In this document: positions 7,117-15,671 of the stretch, one piece after another | Numbering within the stretch: position 1 is the stretch's first letter | How the letters are laid out: each line of letters starts with the position of its first letter | Assembly (NCBI RefSeq): GCF_026723825.1 | Contig: NZ_CP113519.1 | Location: 124,001 to 188,000, forward strand | Origin: Pseudomonas sp. GOM7 | GTDB taxonomy: Bacteria; Pseudomonadota; Gammaproteobacteria; Pseudomonadales; Pseudomonadaceae | DNA: 64,000 nucleotides | Direction: 5' to 3' | Notes under the pieces: generated by a model | Databases searched by the model: none | The model's input: only the letters and a program-made list of their open reading frames with translations | What the model was told of the DNA's origin: nothing | Position numbers and translations under genes: made by a program

Positions 7117-8331
7117 ATGACCTCATTTCGCACCGGCCCCGACGCTCGCGGCCTGTTCGGCCGCTTCGGCGGTCAGTTCGTCGCCGAAACCCTGATGCCG
7201 CTGATCAACTCGCTGGCTGCCGAATACGAGAAGGCCAAGAGCGATCCGGCCTTCCTCGAAGAACTCGCCTACTTCCAGCGCGACTACATCGGCCGCGCCA
7301 GCCCGCTGTACTACGCCGAGCGGCTCTCCGAGCATTTCGGCGGGGCGAAGATCTACCTCAAGCGCGAAGACCTGAACCACACCGGCGCGCACAAGATCAA
7401 CAACTGCATCGGCCAGATCCTCCTGGCCAAGCGCATGGGCAAGCAGCGCATCATCGCCGAGACCGGTGCCGGCATGCACGGCGTGGCCACCGCCACCGTG
7501 GCTGCGCGCTTCGGCATGCAGTGCGTGGTGTACATGGGCACCACCGACATCGATCGCCAGCAGGCCAACGTCTTCCGCATGAAGCTGCTCGGCGCCGAGG
7601 TGATCCCGGTCACTGCCGGCACCGGCACTCTCAAGGACGCCATGAACGAAGCCCTGCGCGACTGGGTGACCAACGTCCACAACACCTTCTACCTGATCGG
7701 CACTGCCGCAGGTCCCCACCCGTACCCGGCCATGGTGCGCGACTTCCAGTCGGTGATCGGCAACGAAGTGCGCGGGCAGATCCTCGAGAAGGAAGGGCGT
7801 CTGCCCGATTCGCTGGTGGCCTGCATCGGCGGTGGCTCCAACGCCATCGGCCTGTTCCACCCCTTCCTCGATGACCAGAGCGTGCAGATCGTCGGCGTCG
7901 AGGCAGCCGGCCACGGCATCGACACCGGCAAGCATGCGGCGAGCATGGCCGGTGGCGCGCCGGGCGTGCTGCATGGCAACCGCACCTTCCTGCTGCAGGA
8001 CGACGACGGCCAGATCACCGATGCCCACTCGATTTCCGCCGGCCTCGACTACCCCGGCGTCGGCCCGGAACACGCCTGGTTGCATGAGATCAAGCGCGTC
8101 GAATACGTGCCGATCAGCGATGACGAAGCCCTCGAAGCCTTCCACCAGTGCTGCCGCCTGGAAGGCATCATCCCGGCCCTGGAAAGCGCCCACGCGCTGG
8201 CCGAAGCCTTCAAACGTGCACCCAAGCTGCCCAAGGATCACCTGATGGTGATCAACCTGTCCGGTCGTGGCGACAAGGACATGCAGACCGTGATGCACCA
8301 CATGCAGGACAACCAGGAGAAGCACGCATGA
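7117..8331 (+). CDS. trpB: Tryptophan synthase beta chain
   Basis: PLP enzyme that condenses indole with L-serine to give L-tryptophan; forms the alpha2-beta2 complex with TrpA. The 404-aa protein is full length. The PLP lysine is Lys93 in HTGAHKINN, and the phosphate-binding loop is GGGSNAIG. The start at 7117 is chosen because GGAG (7107-7110) lies 6 nt before it; in-frame ATGs at 7060 and 7105 lack a site. trpA overlaps the stop by ATGA, implying translational coupling for equimolar subunits. Confidence 0.97.
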   Translation: MTSFRTGPDARGLFGRFGGQFVAETLMPLINSLAAEYEKAKSDPAFLEELAYFQRDYIGRASPLYYAERLSEHFGGAKIYLKREDLNHTGAHKINNCIGQILLAKRMGKQRIIAETGAGMHGVATATVAARFGMQCVVYMGTTDIDRQQANVFRMKLLGAEVIPVTAGTGTLKDAMNEALRDWVTNVHNTFYLIGTAAGPHPYPAMVRDFQSVIGNEVRGQILEKEGRLPDSLVACIGGGSNAIGLFHPFLDDQSVQIVGVEAAGHGIDTGKHAASMAGGAPGVLHGNRTFLLQDDDGQITDAHSISAGLDYPGVGPEHAWLHEIKRVEYVPISDDEALEAFHQCCRLEGIIPALESAHALAEAFKRAPKLPKDHLMVINLSGRGDKDMQTVMHHMQDNQEKHA

Positions 8332-9137
8332 GCCGCCTGCAAAGCCGTTTCGCCGAACTGAAAGCGGAAAACCGCGCCGCGCTGGTGACCTTCATCACCG
8401 CCGGCGACCCCGACTACGCCACCTCGCTGAGCATCCTCAAGGGCCTGCCGGACGCTGGCGCCGACGTGATCGAACTGGGCATGCCCTTTACTGACCCGAT
8501 GGCCGACGGCCCGGCCATCCAGCTCGCCAACATTCGTGCGCTGGCCGGCAAGCAGGGCATGCAGCAGACGCTGCAGATGGTTCGCGAATTCCGCCAAGGC
8601 AACCAGAGCACGCCGCTGGTGCTGATGGGCTACTACAACCCGATCTTCGTCTACGGCGTCGAGCGCTTCATCAGTGACGCCAAAGAGGCCGGCGTCGACG
8701 GCCTGATCGTGGTCGACCTGCCGCCTGAGCACAACGACGAGCTGTGTGAACCGGCGCAGAGTGCAGGCATGGACTTCATCCGCCTGACCACCCCGACCAC
8801 CGACGACGACCGCCTGCCCACCGTGCTGGCTGGTAGCTCCGGGTTCGTCTACTACGTGTCGGTGGCCGGCGTGACCGGTGCCGGCGCGGCGACCATGGAT
8901 CACGTCGAGGAAGCTGTGACGCGCCTGCGCCGCCACACCGACCTGCCCGTATGCATCGGCTTCGGCATCCGCACCCCGCAGCACGCTGCCGAAGTGGCCA
9001 AGCGCGCCGAGGGCGCGGTGGTCGGCTCGGCGCTGATCGACAAGATCGCCGAGGCGAAAAGCCCGCAGCAGGCCATCGACGGCGTGCTCGGCCTGTGCCG
9101 CGAACTGGCCGAAGGGGTACGCGGCGCGCGCCGCTGA
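8328..9137 (+). CDS. trpA: Tryptophan synthase alpha chain
   Basis: Cleaves indole-3-glycerol phosphate to indole and glyceraldehyde 3-phosphate; indole passes to TrpB. The 269-aa TIM-barrel has both catalytic acids at the classic positions, Glu49 (VIELG) and Asp60 (DPMADGP), and the phosphate loop [10 protein letters not shown]. The start overlaps the trpB stop (ATGA at 8328-8331). A terminator follows directly, so the operon is only trpBA, as in other pseudomonads where the remaining trp genes are elsewhere. Confidence 0.97.
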   Translation: MSRLQSRFAELKAENRAALVTFITAGDPDYATSLSILKGLPDAGADVIELGMPFTDPMADGPAIQLANIRALAGKQGMQQTLQMVREFRQGNQSTPLVLMGYYNPIFVYGVERFISDAKEAGVDGLIVVDLPPEHNDELCEPAQSAGMDFIRLTTPTTDDDRLPTVLAGSSGFVYYVSVAGVTGAGAATMDHVEEAVTRLRRHTDLPVCIGFGIRTPQHAAEVAKRAEGAVVGSALIDKIAEAKSPQQAIDGVLGLCRELAEGVRGARR

Positions 9138-9158
9138 TACCCCTCTCTGGCATACGAG

Positions 9159-9195
9159 AAAGCCGCTGGCGGAGCGATCCATCAGCGGCTTTTTT
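9159..9195 (+). terminator. Rho-independent terminator of trpBA
   Basis: AAAGCCGCTG (9159-9168) pairs with CAGCGGCTTT (9183-9192) and is followed by more T residues. Confidence 0.9.
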
Positions 9196-9278
9196 CATGG
9201 CTTTGTAGCCTGGGTCGAGCGTAGCGATACCCGGGAATTGGTTGATGGGTTTTGCGAGGCTCTACCCATCCTACGCGA

Positions 9279-10721
9279 TCAGTGTTCCGAGCCTGCCCGC
9301 TTGAGCAACTGCTTGCAACGCTCGGACAGGTGCATCACACGCAGGTGCTTGCCGGCGCGTTCGTAGCGTTCGCGCAGGGTTTTCAGCGCGGCGATGGCCG
9401 AGTAGTCGACGAAGCTCAGGTGGCGGCAGTCCAGGGTTACCTGCTGCGGGTCGTCGGCCGGCTCGAACTGCGCCAGGAAGGTGGTGCAGGAGGCGAAGAA
9501 TAGCGTGCCGTGAGCGCGATACAGCTTGCTGCCGTCAGCCTGCATATCGCTGTCGGCGTACAGTTCGCGGGCGTGCTGCCAGGCGAAGTTGAGCGCGGCG
9601 ATGACGATGCCGCATAGCACGGCGGTGGCCAGGTCGGTGGCCACGGTGATGGCGGTCACCGCGACTATCACCAGCACGTCATTGGCCGGCACCTTGCCGG
9701 CCACGCGCAGCGAGCCCCAGGCGAAAGTCTGCTGCGCCACCACGAACATCACCCCCACCAGCGCGGCCAGCGGAATGCGCTCGATCAGCGGTGAGAGGAA
9801 CAGCACGAAGAGCAGGATCATCACCCCGGCGACCACGCCGGACAGCCGCCCACGCCCGCCCGAGCTGAGGTTGATCACGGTCTGGCCGATCATCGCGCAG
9901 CCGCCCATGCCGCCGAACGCACCGGAGACCATGTTGGCCGCACCGAGCGCCACACACTCACGGTTGGTCATGCCGCGGCTCTGGGTAATCTCGTCGGTGA
10001 GGTTGAGGGTCAGCAGGGTTTCCAGCAGGCCGACCAACGCCATCAATACCGCGTAGGGTGCGATGATTTGCAGCGTTTCCAGATTCCAGGGAATGTCCGG
10101 CAGGGCGAACTGCGGCAAGCCGCCGGCTATGTGCGCCATATCGCCAAGAGTGCGCGTGGGCAGATCGAGCAGGTGTACCAGCAAGCCGACGCCGAGAATC
10201 GCCACCAGCGCCGGCGGTACCGCGCGGGTCAGCTTCGGTAGCAGATAGACCACCGCCATGGTCAACGCCACCAGCCCTAGCATCCAGGACAGCGCAGCGC
10301 CCTGCAGCCAGCCACCGTCGGTATGGAAGTGCTCCAGTTGCGACATCGCGATGACGATCGCCAGGCCGTTGACGAAGCCCAGCATCACCGGGTGCGGCAC
10401 CATGCGGATCAGCTTGCCCAGGCGCAACAGGCCGAACGCCAGCATGATCAGGCCGCCGAGCAGCACCGTGGCCAGCAGGTACTGCACGCCGTGCTGCACC
10501 ACCAGGGCGACGATCACCACCGCCATCGAACCGGCCGCGCCGGAAATCATCCCCGGCCGGCCGCCGAACAGGGCGGTGAGGGTGCAGATGATGAAGGCGC
10601 CGTACAGGCCCATCAGCGGGTTGAGCTGAGCCACCAGGGCGAAGGCAATGCACTCGGGCACCAGGGCGAAGGATGAGGTTAGGCCGGCCAGCAGGTCGGC
10701 ACGCAAGCGTGCGGGTTTCAT
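9279..10721 (-). CDS. SulP-family anion transporter with STAS domain
   Basis: The 480-aa inner-membrane protein has the SulP core (about 10-12 helices over residues 10-370), with ALVPECIAFALVAQLNPLMGLYGAF in helix 1, NGLAIVIAMSQ, and GGMGGCAMIGQTVINL. A C-terminal cytoplasmic STAS domain (about 385-475) contains LDCRHLSFVDYSAIAAL. The family moves sulfate, bicarbonate or dicarboxylates; the substrate here is not deducible. The start at 10721 (MKPARL) begins right before helix 1; the longer frame adds an unlikely leader. It is clearly different from the second SulP at 18492. Confidence 0.88.
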   Translation of the reverse strand: MKPARLRADLLAGLTSSFALVPECIAFALVAQLNPLMGLYGAFIICTLTALFGGRPGMISGAAGSMAVVIVALVVQHGVQYLLATVLLGGLIMLAFGLLRLGKLIRMVPHPVMLGFVNGLAIVIAMSQLEHFHTDGGWLQGAALSWMLGLVALTMAVVYLLPKLTRAVPPALVAILGVGLLVHLLDLPTRTLGDMAHIAGGLPQFALPDIPWNLETLQIIAPYAVLMALVGLLETLLTLNLTDEITQSRGMTNRECVALGAANMVSGAFGGMGGCAMIGQTVINLSSGGRGRLSGVVAGVMILLFVLFLSPLIERIPLAALVGVMFVVAQQTFAWGSLRVAGKVPANDVLVIVAVTAITVATDLATAVLCGIVIAALNFAWQHARELYADSDMQADGSKLYRAHGTLFFASCTTFLAQFEPADDPQQVTLDCRHLSFVDYSAIAALKTLRERYERAGKHLRVMHLSERCKQLLKRAGSEH

Positions 10722-10820
10722 GAGCAACAACGAATGGTCGAGCAAAAAGGGCGCGCATGGTAACCCCCGAGGCCACTGGCAGCCACCCGTCATGCCTCTG
10801 GCTCTCGACAATCACCTCCC

Positions 10821-10894
10821 GTAGGGTGGACAACGCTTTTTTGTCCACCATCGGATCGTTAGGTGGTGGACGGGTGAAGCGTCGTCCACCCTAC
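10821..10894. repeat. REP-like palindrome of the GTAGGGTG type
   Basis: GTAGGGTGGAC (10821-10831) is mirrored by GTCCACCCTAC (10884-10894), with further internal GGTGGAC/GTCCACC pairing. Related GTAGGGTG-type hairpins occur at 60057-60110 and, partially, at 48473-48510. It lies between divergent genes and is not a gene. Confidence 0.75.
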
Positions 10895-10926
10895 GCATGA
10901 TGACCACAATGAACAGGAGACGCCTG

Positions 10927-11670
10927 ATGAGCAAAAACCTGCTGATTACCGGCGCCAGCCGCGGCATCGGCCGTGCCACCGCCCTGCTCGCCGCAGCGCA
11001 AGGCTGGACGGTCGGGGTGAACTACCGCAGCGACCGCGCCGCCGCCGATGAGGTGGTGGCACGGATCTCCGCCCTGGGCGGCAAGGCTGTCGCTCTGCCT
11101 GGTGATGTGGCGGTCGAAGAGGACGTACAGCGTCTGTTTGCGGCCATGGACGAGCTTGGCCCGCTGCATGGCCTGGTGGTCAACGCCGGTATCGTCGCCC
11201 CACCCATGCCGTTGCTGGACATGAGTGGCGAGCGCCTGCGGCGCATGTTCGAGGTCAACGTGCTGGGCAGCTATCTGACCGCCCGTGAAGGCGCCCGGCG
11301 CATGGCCCGTAGTCGCGGCGGCGAGGGTGGTGCGATGGTGCTGGTGTCGTCGGTGGCCGCCAGCCTCGGCTCGCCCTTCGAGTACGTCGACTATGCCGGC
11401 GCGAAAGGCGCCATGGACGTGCTGACCCGCGGCTTGGCCAAGGAGCTGGGCGGCGAGGGCGTGCGGGTCAATGCCGTGCGCCCGGGGCTGATCGATACCG
11501 AGATCCACGCCAGCGGCGGCCAGCCGGATCGCGCCGAGCGCCTGGGCAAAGCCACGCCGCTGGGCCGTGCCGGGCGTGCCGAAGAGGTCGCCGAGGCCAT
11601 CCTCTGGCTGCTCGATGACAAGGCCAGCTACACCACTGGCGCACTGATCGATATTGCCGGCGGGCGTTGA
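10927..11670 (+). CDS. Short-chain dehydrogenase/reductase (FabG-like)
   Basis: NAD(P)-dependent oxidoreductase of the classical SDR family. The 247-aa protein has the TGASRGIG nucleotide loop near residue 8, a VNAGIV motif, and the catalytic Ser-Tyr-Lys set in VLVSSVAAS and YVDYAGAKGA. The C-terminus LWLLDDKASYTTGALIDIAGGR is typical of FabG/glucose-dehydrogenase-like members. AGGAGA (10915-10920) supports the start. A LysR gene follows 84 bp later on the same strand and may regulate it. The substrate is unknown; the primary FabG is unlikely because no fab genes are near. Confidence 0.9.
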   Translation: MSKNLLITGASRGIGRATALLAAAQGWTVGVNYRSDRAAADEVVARISALGGKAVALPGDVAVEEDVQRLFAAMDELGPLHGLVVNAGIVAPPMPLLDMSGERLRRMFEVNVLGSYLTAREGARRMARSRGGEGGAMVLVSSVAASLGSPFEYVDYAGAKGAMDVLTRGLAKELGGEGVRVNAVRPGLIDTEIHASGGQPDRAERLGKATPLGRAGRAEEVAEAILWLLDDKASYTTGALIDIAGGR

Positions 11671-11754
11671 GCGAGTTGCTGGCAGCCGGCCGGATCGGCA
11701 GACTCTTGCACGAAACGCCAGCAACCCGCAGGCGTCCGTGACCGAAGCGCAACA

Positions 11755-12648
11755 ATGAAGACCAGCCTGGAAGAAATGCTCGCCTTCGTCAGCGTGGTCG
11801 ACAGCGGCTCGATCAGCGCCGCCGCCGAACAGCTCGAGCAAACCGCGTCAGGGGTGAGCCGGGCGCTGAGTCGCCTGGAGGAGAAGCTCGCCGTCACCCT
11901 GCTGCGGCGCACCACCCGGCGCCTGGAGCTGACCGAGGAGGGCGAACTGTTCCTGGCTCAGGCGCGGCGCATCCTGACCAGCGTCGAGGAAGCCGAGGAG
12001 CAGATGGCCCTGCGCCATCAGGCTCCGGCCGGGCGTCTGCGCATCAACACTGCCTCGCCCTTCATGCTGCATGTGATCGTGCCGTTGATCGGCGAGTTTC
12101 GCGCGCTTTATCCGCAGATCGAACTGGAGCTCAACAGCGACGACCGCATCATCGACCTGCTGGAGCGACGCACCGATCTGGCCATCCGCATCGGCCACCT
12201 ACCGGACTCCAGCCTGCACGCCCGGCCGCTGTGCCACAGCCGCCGGCGGGTGCTGGCCAGCCCTGAATATCTACGTCAGCACGGCACCCCGGCACGCACC
12301 GAGGCGCTGGCCGGGCATAGCCTGCTCGGTTTCACCGAACCCGACAGCCTCAACGAGTGGCCATTGCGCCATGCCCTTGGCGAGCGCTGGCGCATCGCCC
12401 CAAGCCTGTGTGCCTCCAGCGGCGACACCCTGCTGGCACTGGCGCTGGCCGGTGAGGGCCTGGTGTGCCTGTCGGACTTCATGACCGCTGCCGCCCGCGC
12501 CAGCGGTGCGCTGGTGGAGGTGCTGGCCGAGCAGCGTGTCGAGGTGGGGCAGCCGATCAATGCGGTGTACTACCGCAACACCGCGCTGGCTTCGCGTATC
12601 ACCTGCTTTCTCGATTTCCTCAGCGAACGGCTGGGCAACCCGAATTGA
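11755..12648 (+). CDS. LysR-family transcriptional regulator
   Basis: The 297-aa protein has an N-terminal winged helix-turn-helix (about 5-64; EEMLAFVSVVDSGSISAAAEQL) and a C-terminal effector-binding domain (about 90-295; GRLRINTASPFMLHVIVPLIGEF, RTDLAIRIGHLPDSSLHARPL). The pattern fits the large CrgA/DmlR-like subgroup. It reads in the same direction as the dehydrogenase rather than divergently, so its target is uncertain. A 14-bp palindrome (GTAATCCGGATTAC, 12650-12663) lies immediately after its stop. Confidence 0.9.
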   Translation: MKTSLEEMLAFVSVVDSGSISAAAEQLEQTASGVSRALSRLEEKLAVTLLRRTTRRLELTEEGELFLAQARRILTSVEEAEEQMALRHQAPAGRLRINTASPFMLHVIVPLIGEFRALYPQIELELNSDDRIIDLLERRTDLAIRIGHLPDSSLHARPLCHSRRRVLASPEYLRQHGTPARTEALAGHSLLGFTEPDSLNEWPLRHALGERWRIAPSLCASSGDTLLALALAGEGLVCLSDFMTAAARASGALVEVLAEQRVEVGQPINAVYYRNTALASRITCFLDFLSERLGNPN

Positions 12649-12728
12649 CGTAATCCGGATTACCTCCGAGTTACGCGGCACAAGCGCAACAAAAAAGGTT
12701 CTTCGCGGAATCTCGGGTAAGTAAGTCT

Positions 12729-13054
12729 TGACACTGGACTGGCAAGTTTGTGTGTGATCTTGTCGGCATGCATTGGTGTTCTGGACGCCGCTTTGGGTGT
12801 TTTCAGGTATTCCGGGTTTCGCCCCCTCGGGCGACTCACTTTTCTTTGAAATGCGCAAAGAAAAGTAAGCAAAAGAAACGCACCCCCGCCATCCGGGTCT
12901 CGCTTCGCTCGACTCCCCTCACTCCGGCATTGCTCCGGGGTCGGCTTACAAGGGCCATCCCTGGCCCTTTAAGCCTCTCGCGGCATCCATGCCGCTCGCC
13001 CCCTGCGCAATGCCTGCGTTCGGCCTCCTGAAGGGGGAGTTAGCGCGCCTGAAC
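12729..13054 (+). repeat. Dispersed repeat, left copy
   Basis: It starts with TGACACTGGACTGGCAAGTT and continues through a GGGTTTCGCCC..GGGCGACTCACTTTT block to CGCGCCTGAA. It is homologous along its length to the reverse complement of 13247-13540. It carries a short hairpin TTTTCTTTG...CAAAGAAAA (12840-12864). Confidence 0.75.
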
Positions 13055-13165
13055 GTACAGTTATTCCGAGCATGCGCGGCGTGTTCTAGTAGCGATGAAG
13101 TCGCGATTGGGGCGTCGAATTAAACCAATAGTTTCATTCGAGCAGTTTCATGCATTGAACAGCTT

Positions 13166-13207
13166 GCCGGCTTGCAGCCGGCATTCAGGTCAGCCCTAAG
13201 GCTGACC
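13166..13207. repeat. Two tandem hairpins in the centre of the inverted repeat
   Basis: GCCGGC-ttgca-GCCGGC is followed by GGTCAGCC-ctaa-GGCTGACC (13188-13207), both perfect. They sit in the unique spacer between the inverted copies. No T-run follows. Confidence 0.6.
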
Positions 13208-13246
13208 CATGTTCAAGCACTCCACGCTAATTCTGGGTTACCTAGG

Positions 13247-13540
13247 GTTCAGGCGCGTGCAGAGCCCGCCCAGGAGGGCGAACGGAGTCGTCGTGGAAGA
13301 GGTTGAGCGACATGGATGTCGCGAAAGTCGCGATGGGCCAGGGATGGCCCACCGCGGCGGGCCTCTGGAGCGGCGATGGAGTGAGCGAACCCTGGCGCAG
13401 CCAGGGCCGGATGAAAGGGCGGAGGTTTTGGTTACTTTTGCCCCAAAAGTGACTCGCCCGGGAGGGCGAAACCAAAAAACATCAGCAAAAACGCGGCAAT
13501 CCGGAACAAGCACTCACACAAACTTGCCAGTCCGGTGTCA
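13247..13540 (-). repeat. Dispersed repeat, right (inverted) copy
   Basis: The outer end (13515-13540, CACACAAACTTGCCAGTCCG...) is the complement of 12729-12754 with few mismatches. The inner end TTCAGGCGCG mirrors the left copy. The piece GCGAAACC...ATCAGCAAAAACGCGGCAAT recurs at 33827-33865, so the repeat is dispersed. Confidence 0.75.
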
Positions 13541-13574
13541 ACCAGGTATTCCCCCTGAAAATGCGATGAACCAC

Positions 13575-13606
13575 AAAAAAGGGCGACTCATCGAGTCGCC
13601 CTTTTT
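13575..13606 (-). terminator. Rho-independent terminator of pbpG
   Basis: GGGCGACTC-atc-GAGTCGCCC forms a perfect 9-bp stem flanked by A6 on one side and T5 on the other, immediately after the pbpG stop. Confidence 0.92.
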
Positions 13607-13621
13607 GGCATCAGCGCTAGA

Positions 13622-14524
13622 TCACTGCTTGGCCTGCAGGCTCCACTCGGCCAGCTTCTGCTGCTTGTAGCTGAGTGCGGCGGCCGGCACCGGGGAGACC
13701 TTGCCGGTTTCCAGCCAGCGCTTGAGGCGGTTGGCGTCGGCCATATGGGTGTACTTGCCGAAGGCGCCAAGGACCACGAAGGCCACCTGGCGGTTGGCCA
13801 TGGTGGTGGCCATCACCAGGCAACGGCCGGCGGCGTTGGTGAAGCCGGTCTTGCTCAGGTAGATGTTCCAGTCGGCCTTGCGCACCAGGGCGTTGGTGTT
13901 GCGAAAACCCAGGGTGTAGTTGGGCTTGCGGAAGGCCATGGTGGCTTCCGAATCGGTGGTGAACTGGTGGATTAGCGGGTACTGGCGGGCCGCCTTGACC
14001 ATCAGCGCCAGGTCACGGGCGGTGGAGACATTGTCTTCCGACAGGCCGGTGGGTTCGACGAAGTGGCTGTGGGTCATGCCCAGCGCCTTGGCCTTGGCGT
14101 TCATCGCCTTGATGAAGGCCGTCTGGCCGCCCGGATAATGGTGGGCGAGGCTGGCCGCCGCGCGGTTTTCCGAGGACATCAGCGCCAGGTGCAGCATGTC
14201 GCGGCGGCTCAGTTCACTGCCCACGCGAACGCGGGAGAACACGCCCTGCATTTCCTTGGTGTCGCGGATGTTGACGGGCAGCACCTCATCCAGCGGCAGC
14301 TTGGCGTCGAGCACCACCATGGCGGTCATCAGTTTGGTGACCGAGGCGATCGGCAGGCGCAGGTCAGGGTTGCTGGAATACAGCTCCTTGCCGGTCTTCA
14401 GGTCGACCAGCAGTGCACTGCCGGCGGCCAGTTCCTGCTTGGGTTGGGCCACAGCGGCCTGGAGGTTCGAGACAGCAAGGCTGCTGCACAGCAGCATGCC
14501 CAAAATCGAATGACGGAGTTTCAC
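13622..14524 (-). CDS. pbpG: D-alanyl-D-alanine endopeptidase (PBP7 type)
   Basis: Periplasmic penicillin-binding protein that cuts D-Ala-mDAP cross-links in peptidoglycan. The 300-aa protein has a signal peptide (about 1-24) and the three penicilloyl-serine motifs: SVTK with nucleophile Ser61, SEN at 118-120, and KTG at 225-227. Length and motif spacing match PBP7/PbpG rather than the longer DacA/DacC carboxypeptidases. It is a single-gene unit with its own terminator. Confidence 0.92.
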   Translation of the reverse strand: MKLRHSILGMLLCSSLAVSNLQAAVAQPKQELAAGSALLVDLKTGKELYSSNPDLRLPIASVTKLMTAMVVLDAKLPLDEVLPVNIRDTKEMQGVFSRVRVGSELSRRDMLHLALMSSENRAAASLAHHYPGGQTAFIKAMNAKAKALGMTHSHFVEPTGLSEDNVSTARDLALMVKAARQYPLIHQFTTDSEATMAFRKPNYTLGFRNTNALVRKADWNIYLSKTGFTNAAGRCLVMATTMANRQVAFVVLGAFGKYTHMADANRLKRWLETGKVSPVPAAALSYKQQKLAEWSLQAKQ

Positions 14525-14637
14525 GGTTCACTTCACCGGTTGGAGTGTGGGAGCCGCTGGCGGGTGATGGAAAACGACCGGCTAGAGCGGCGGTGCTCAG
14601 TATAAGGATCACGTTTGGCTATTGCAGTATGGCCCGA

Positions 14638-15558
14638 TCAAACGCTCGCTGCCGACGAATCCAGCTCCGCCTGCAACCAGTCGACGAAACGCTCGGTCAG
14701 GCGCTGGCGACGCTTGCGCTCGGGTAGTACCAGGTAATAACCAAGTGCCGAGTGCGCCTCGGCGTCACCCAGGCGACAGAGCAGCCCCTGAGCGAGCAGT
14801 TCATCCACCAGATGACGCCAGCCGATGGCCACGCCTTGCCCGGCAATGGCGGCCTGGATCAGCAGGGTGTAGTTGTCGAAGCGCAGCGCACCGGGCGTCG
14901 GCATGCTGGCGATGCCAAGGGCACGGAACAGGCTATCCCAGTCGAACCAGCGCGAGCGATGTTCAGGGCGCAGGTGCAGCAACGGCAGGTCAGTCAGCGC
15001 CGCGACCGGCAGCGGTGGCTGGCGTGCGCCGAGCAGGCGCGGGCTGCACACCGGGAACACCTCTTCGCGGAACAGCAGATGGGCCTCGCCGTGCTTGAAG
15101 CGGCCATCACCGAAGCGAATCGCCACGTCGATGTCACTGGGCACCGTGGCCGGGTCACGCTCGCTGGTGATCAGGCTGACGTCCACCTCCGGGTACAGGC
15201 GGTTGAAGCGCTGCAGACGCGGCATCAGCCAGTAGGCGGCGAAGGCGAAGTCGGTGGCCACCTGCAGCACCTCATGCTGCTGGCGCGTGGTGACGGCGAC
15301 GAGCCCGGCATCGAGACTGGCCAGCCCTTCCTGCACATGGCTCAGCAGCAACTCGCCGGCCTCGGTCAGGACGATGCCGCGATAGACGCGGTCGAACAGG
15401 CGTGTGGCCAGTTGCTGCTCAAGGCGCTTGATCTGCTGGCTGATGGCCGGCTGGCTGCTACCCAATTCACTGGCGGCGGCGGTGAAACTGAGCTGGCGCG
15501 CCGCCGACTCGAACACCCGCAGCGCGTCGAGCGACAGTCCATCGATGGCTTTAAACAT
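14638..15558 (-). CDS. LysR-family regulator of choline-sulfate use
   Basis: The 306-aa regulator has an N-terminal helix-turn-helix (about 8-67; LSFTAAASELGSSQPAISQQIKRLE) and a GcvA-like effector domain (SDIDVAIRFGDGRFKHGEAHLLF). It is transcribed divergently from betC, the arrangement of the choline-sulfate-utilisation regulator family. A perfect ATAAGC-tct-GCTTAT repeat fitting T-N11-A overlaps its start codon (15557-15571), suggesting autorepression. The name is inferred from context. Confidence 0.85.
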   Translation of the reverse strand: MFKAIDGLSLDALRVFESAARQLSFTAAASELGSSQPAISQQIKRLEQQLATRLFDRVYRGIVLTEAGELLLSHVQEGLASLDAGLVAVTTRQQHEVLQVATDFAFAAYWLMPRLQRFNRLYPEVDVSLITSERDPATVPSDIDVAIRFGDGRFKHGEAHLLFREEVFPVCSPRLLGARQPPLPVAALTDLPLLHLRPEHRSRWFDWDSLFRALGIASMPTPGALRFDNYTLLIQAAIAGQGVAIGWRHLVDELLAQGLLCRLGDAEAHSALGYYLVLPERKRRQRLTERFVDWLQAELDSSAASV

Positions 15559-15571
15559 AAGCTCTGCTTAT
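15557..15571. promoter_or_regulatory. LysR-type box overlapping the regulator's start codon
   Basis: ATAAGC-tct-GCTTAT is a perfect 15-bp interrupted palindrome with T-N11-A form. It covers the divergent regulator's ATG and lies 101 bp upstream of betC. Binding would block the regulator's own expression while being placed to activate betC. Confidence 0.55.
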
Positions 15572-15671
15572 CCAAGGCATGTTTCACAGCCGGGTTTACC
15601 CTGCTGCCGTTCTACCGGAATCATGGCTCCCGCACTGTCGCATAAACCAACAGTATGGAATACCCGCCACC

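Larger units (their letters stand above)
12649..13621. other. 973-bp gene-free region with a large inverted repeat
   Basis: No credible gene is found. The open frames here are fragments of the repeat itself. The contents are a 14-bp palindrome (12650-12663), two inverted copies of a roughly 320-bp repeat (12729-13054 and 13247-13540) and a central hairpin-rich spacer. Confidence 0.8.

Noticed and set aside
7123..8325. 400-codon minus-strand frame opposite trpB
   Set aside because: Exact antisense of trpB, with low-complexity His/Val/Gly composition and no ribosome site.
12750..13031. Open frame in the large inverted repeat
   Set aside because: Lies wholly within the dispersed repeat, has low-complexity Arg/Pro/Leu/Ser sequence and no ribosome site. 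Such frames are repeat artefacts.
13209..13670. Open frame crossing the right repeat copy into pbpG's end
   Set aside because: Spans the repeat, a terminator and the antisense end of pbpG; not a plausible gene.
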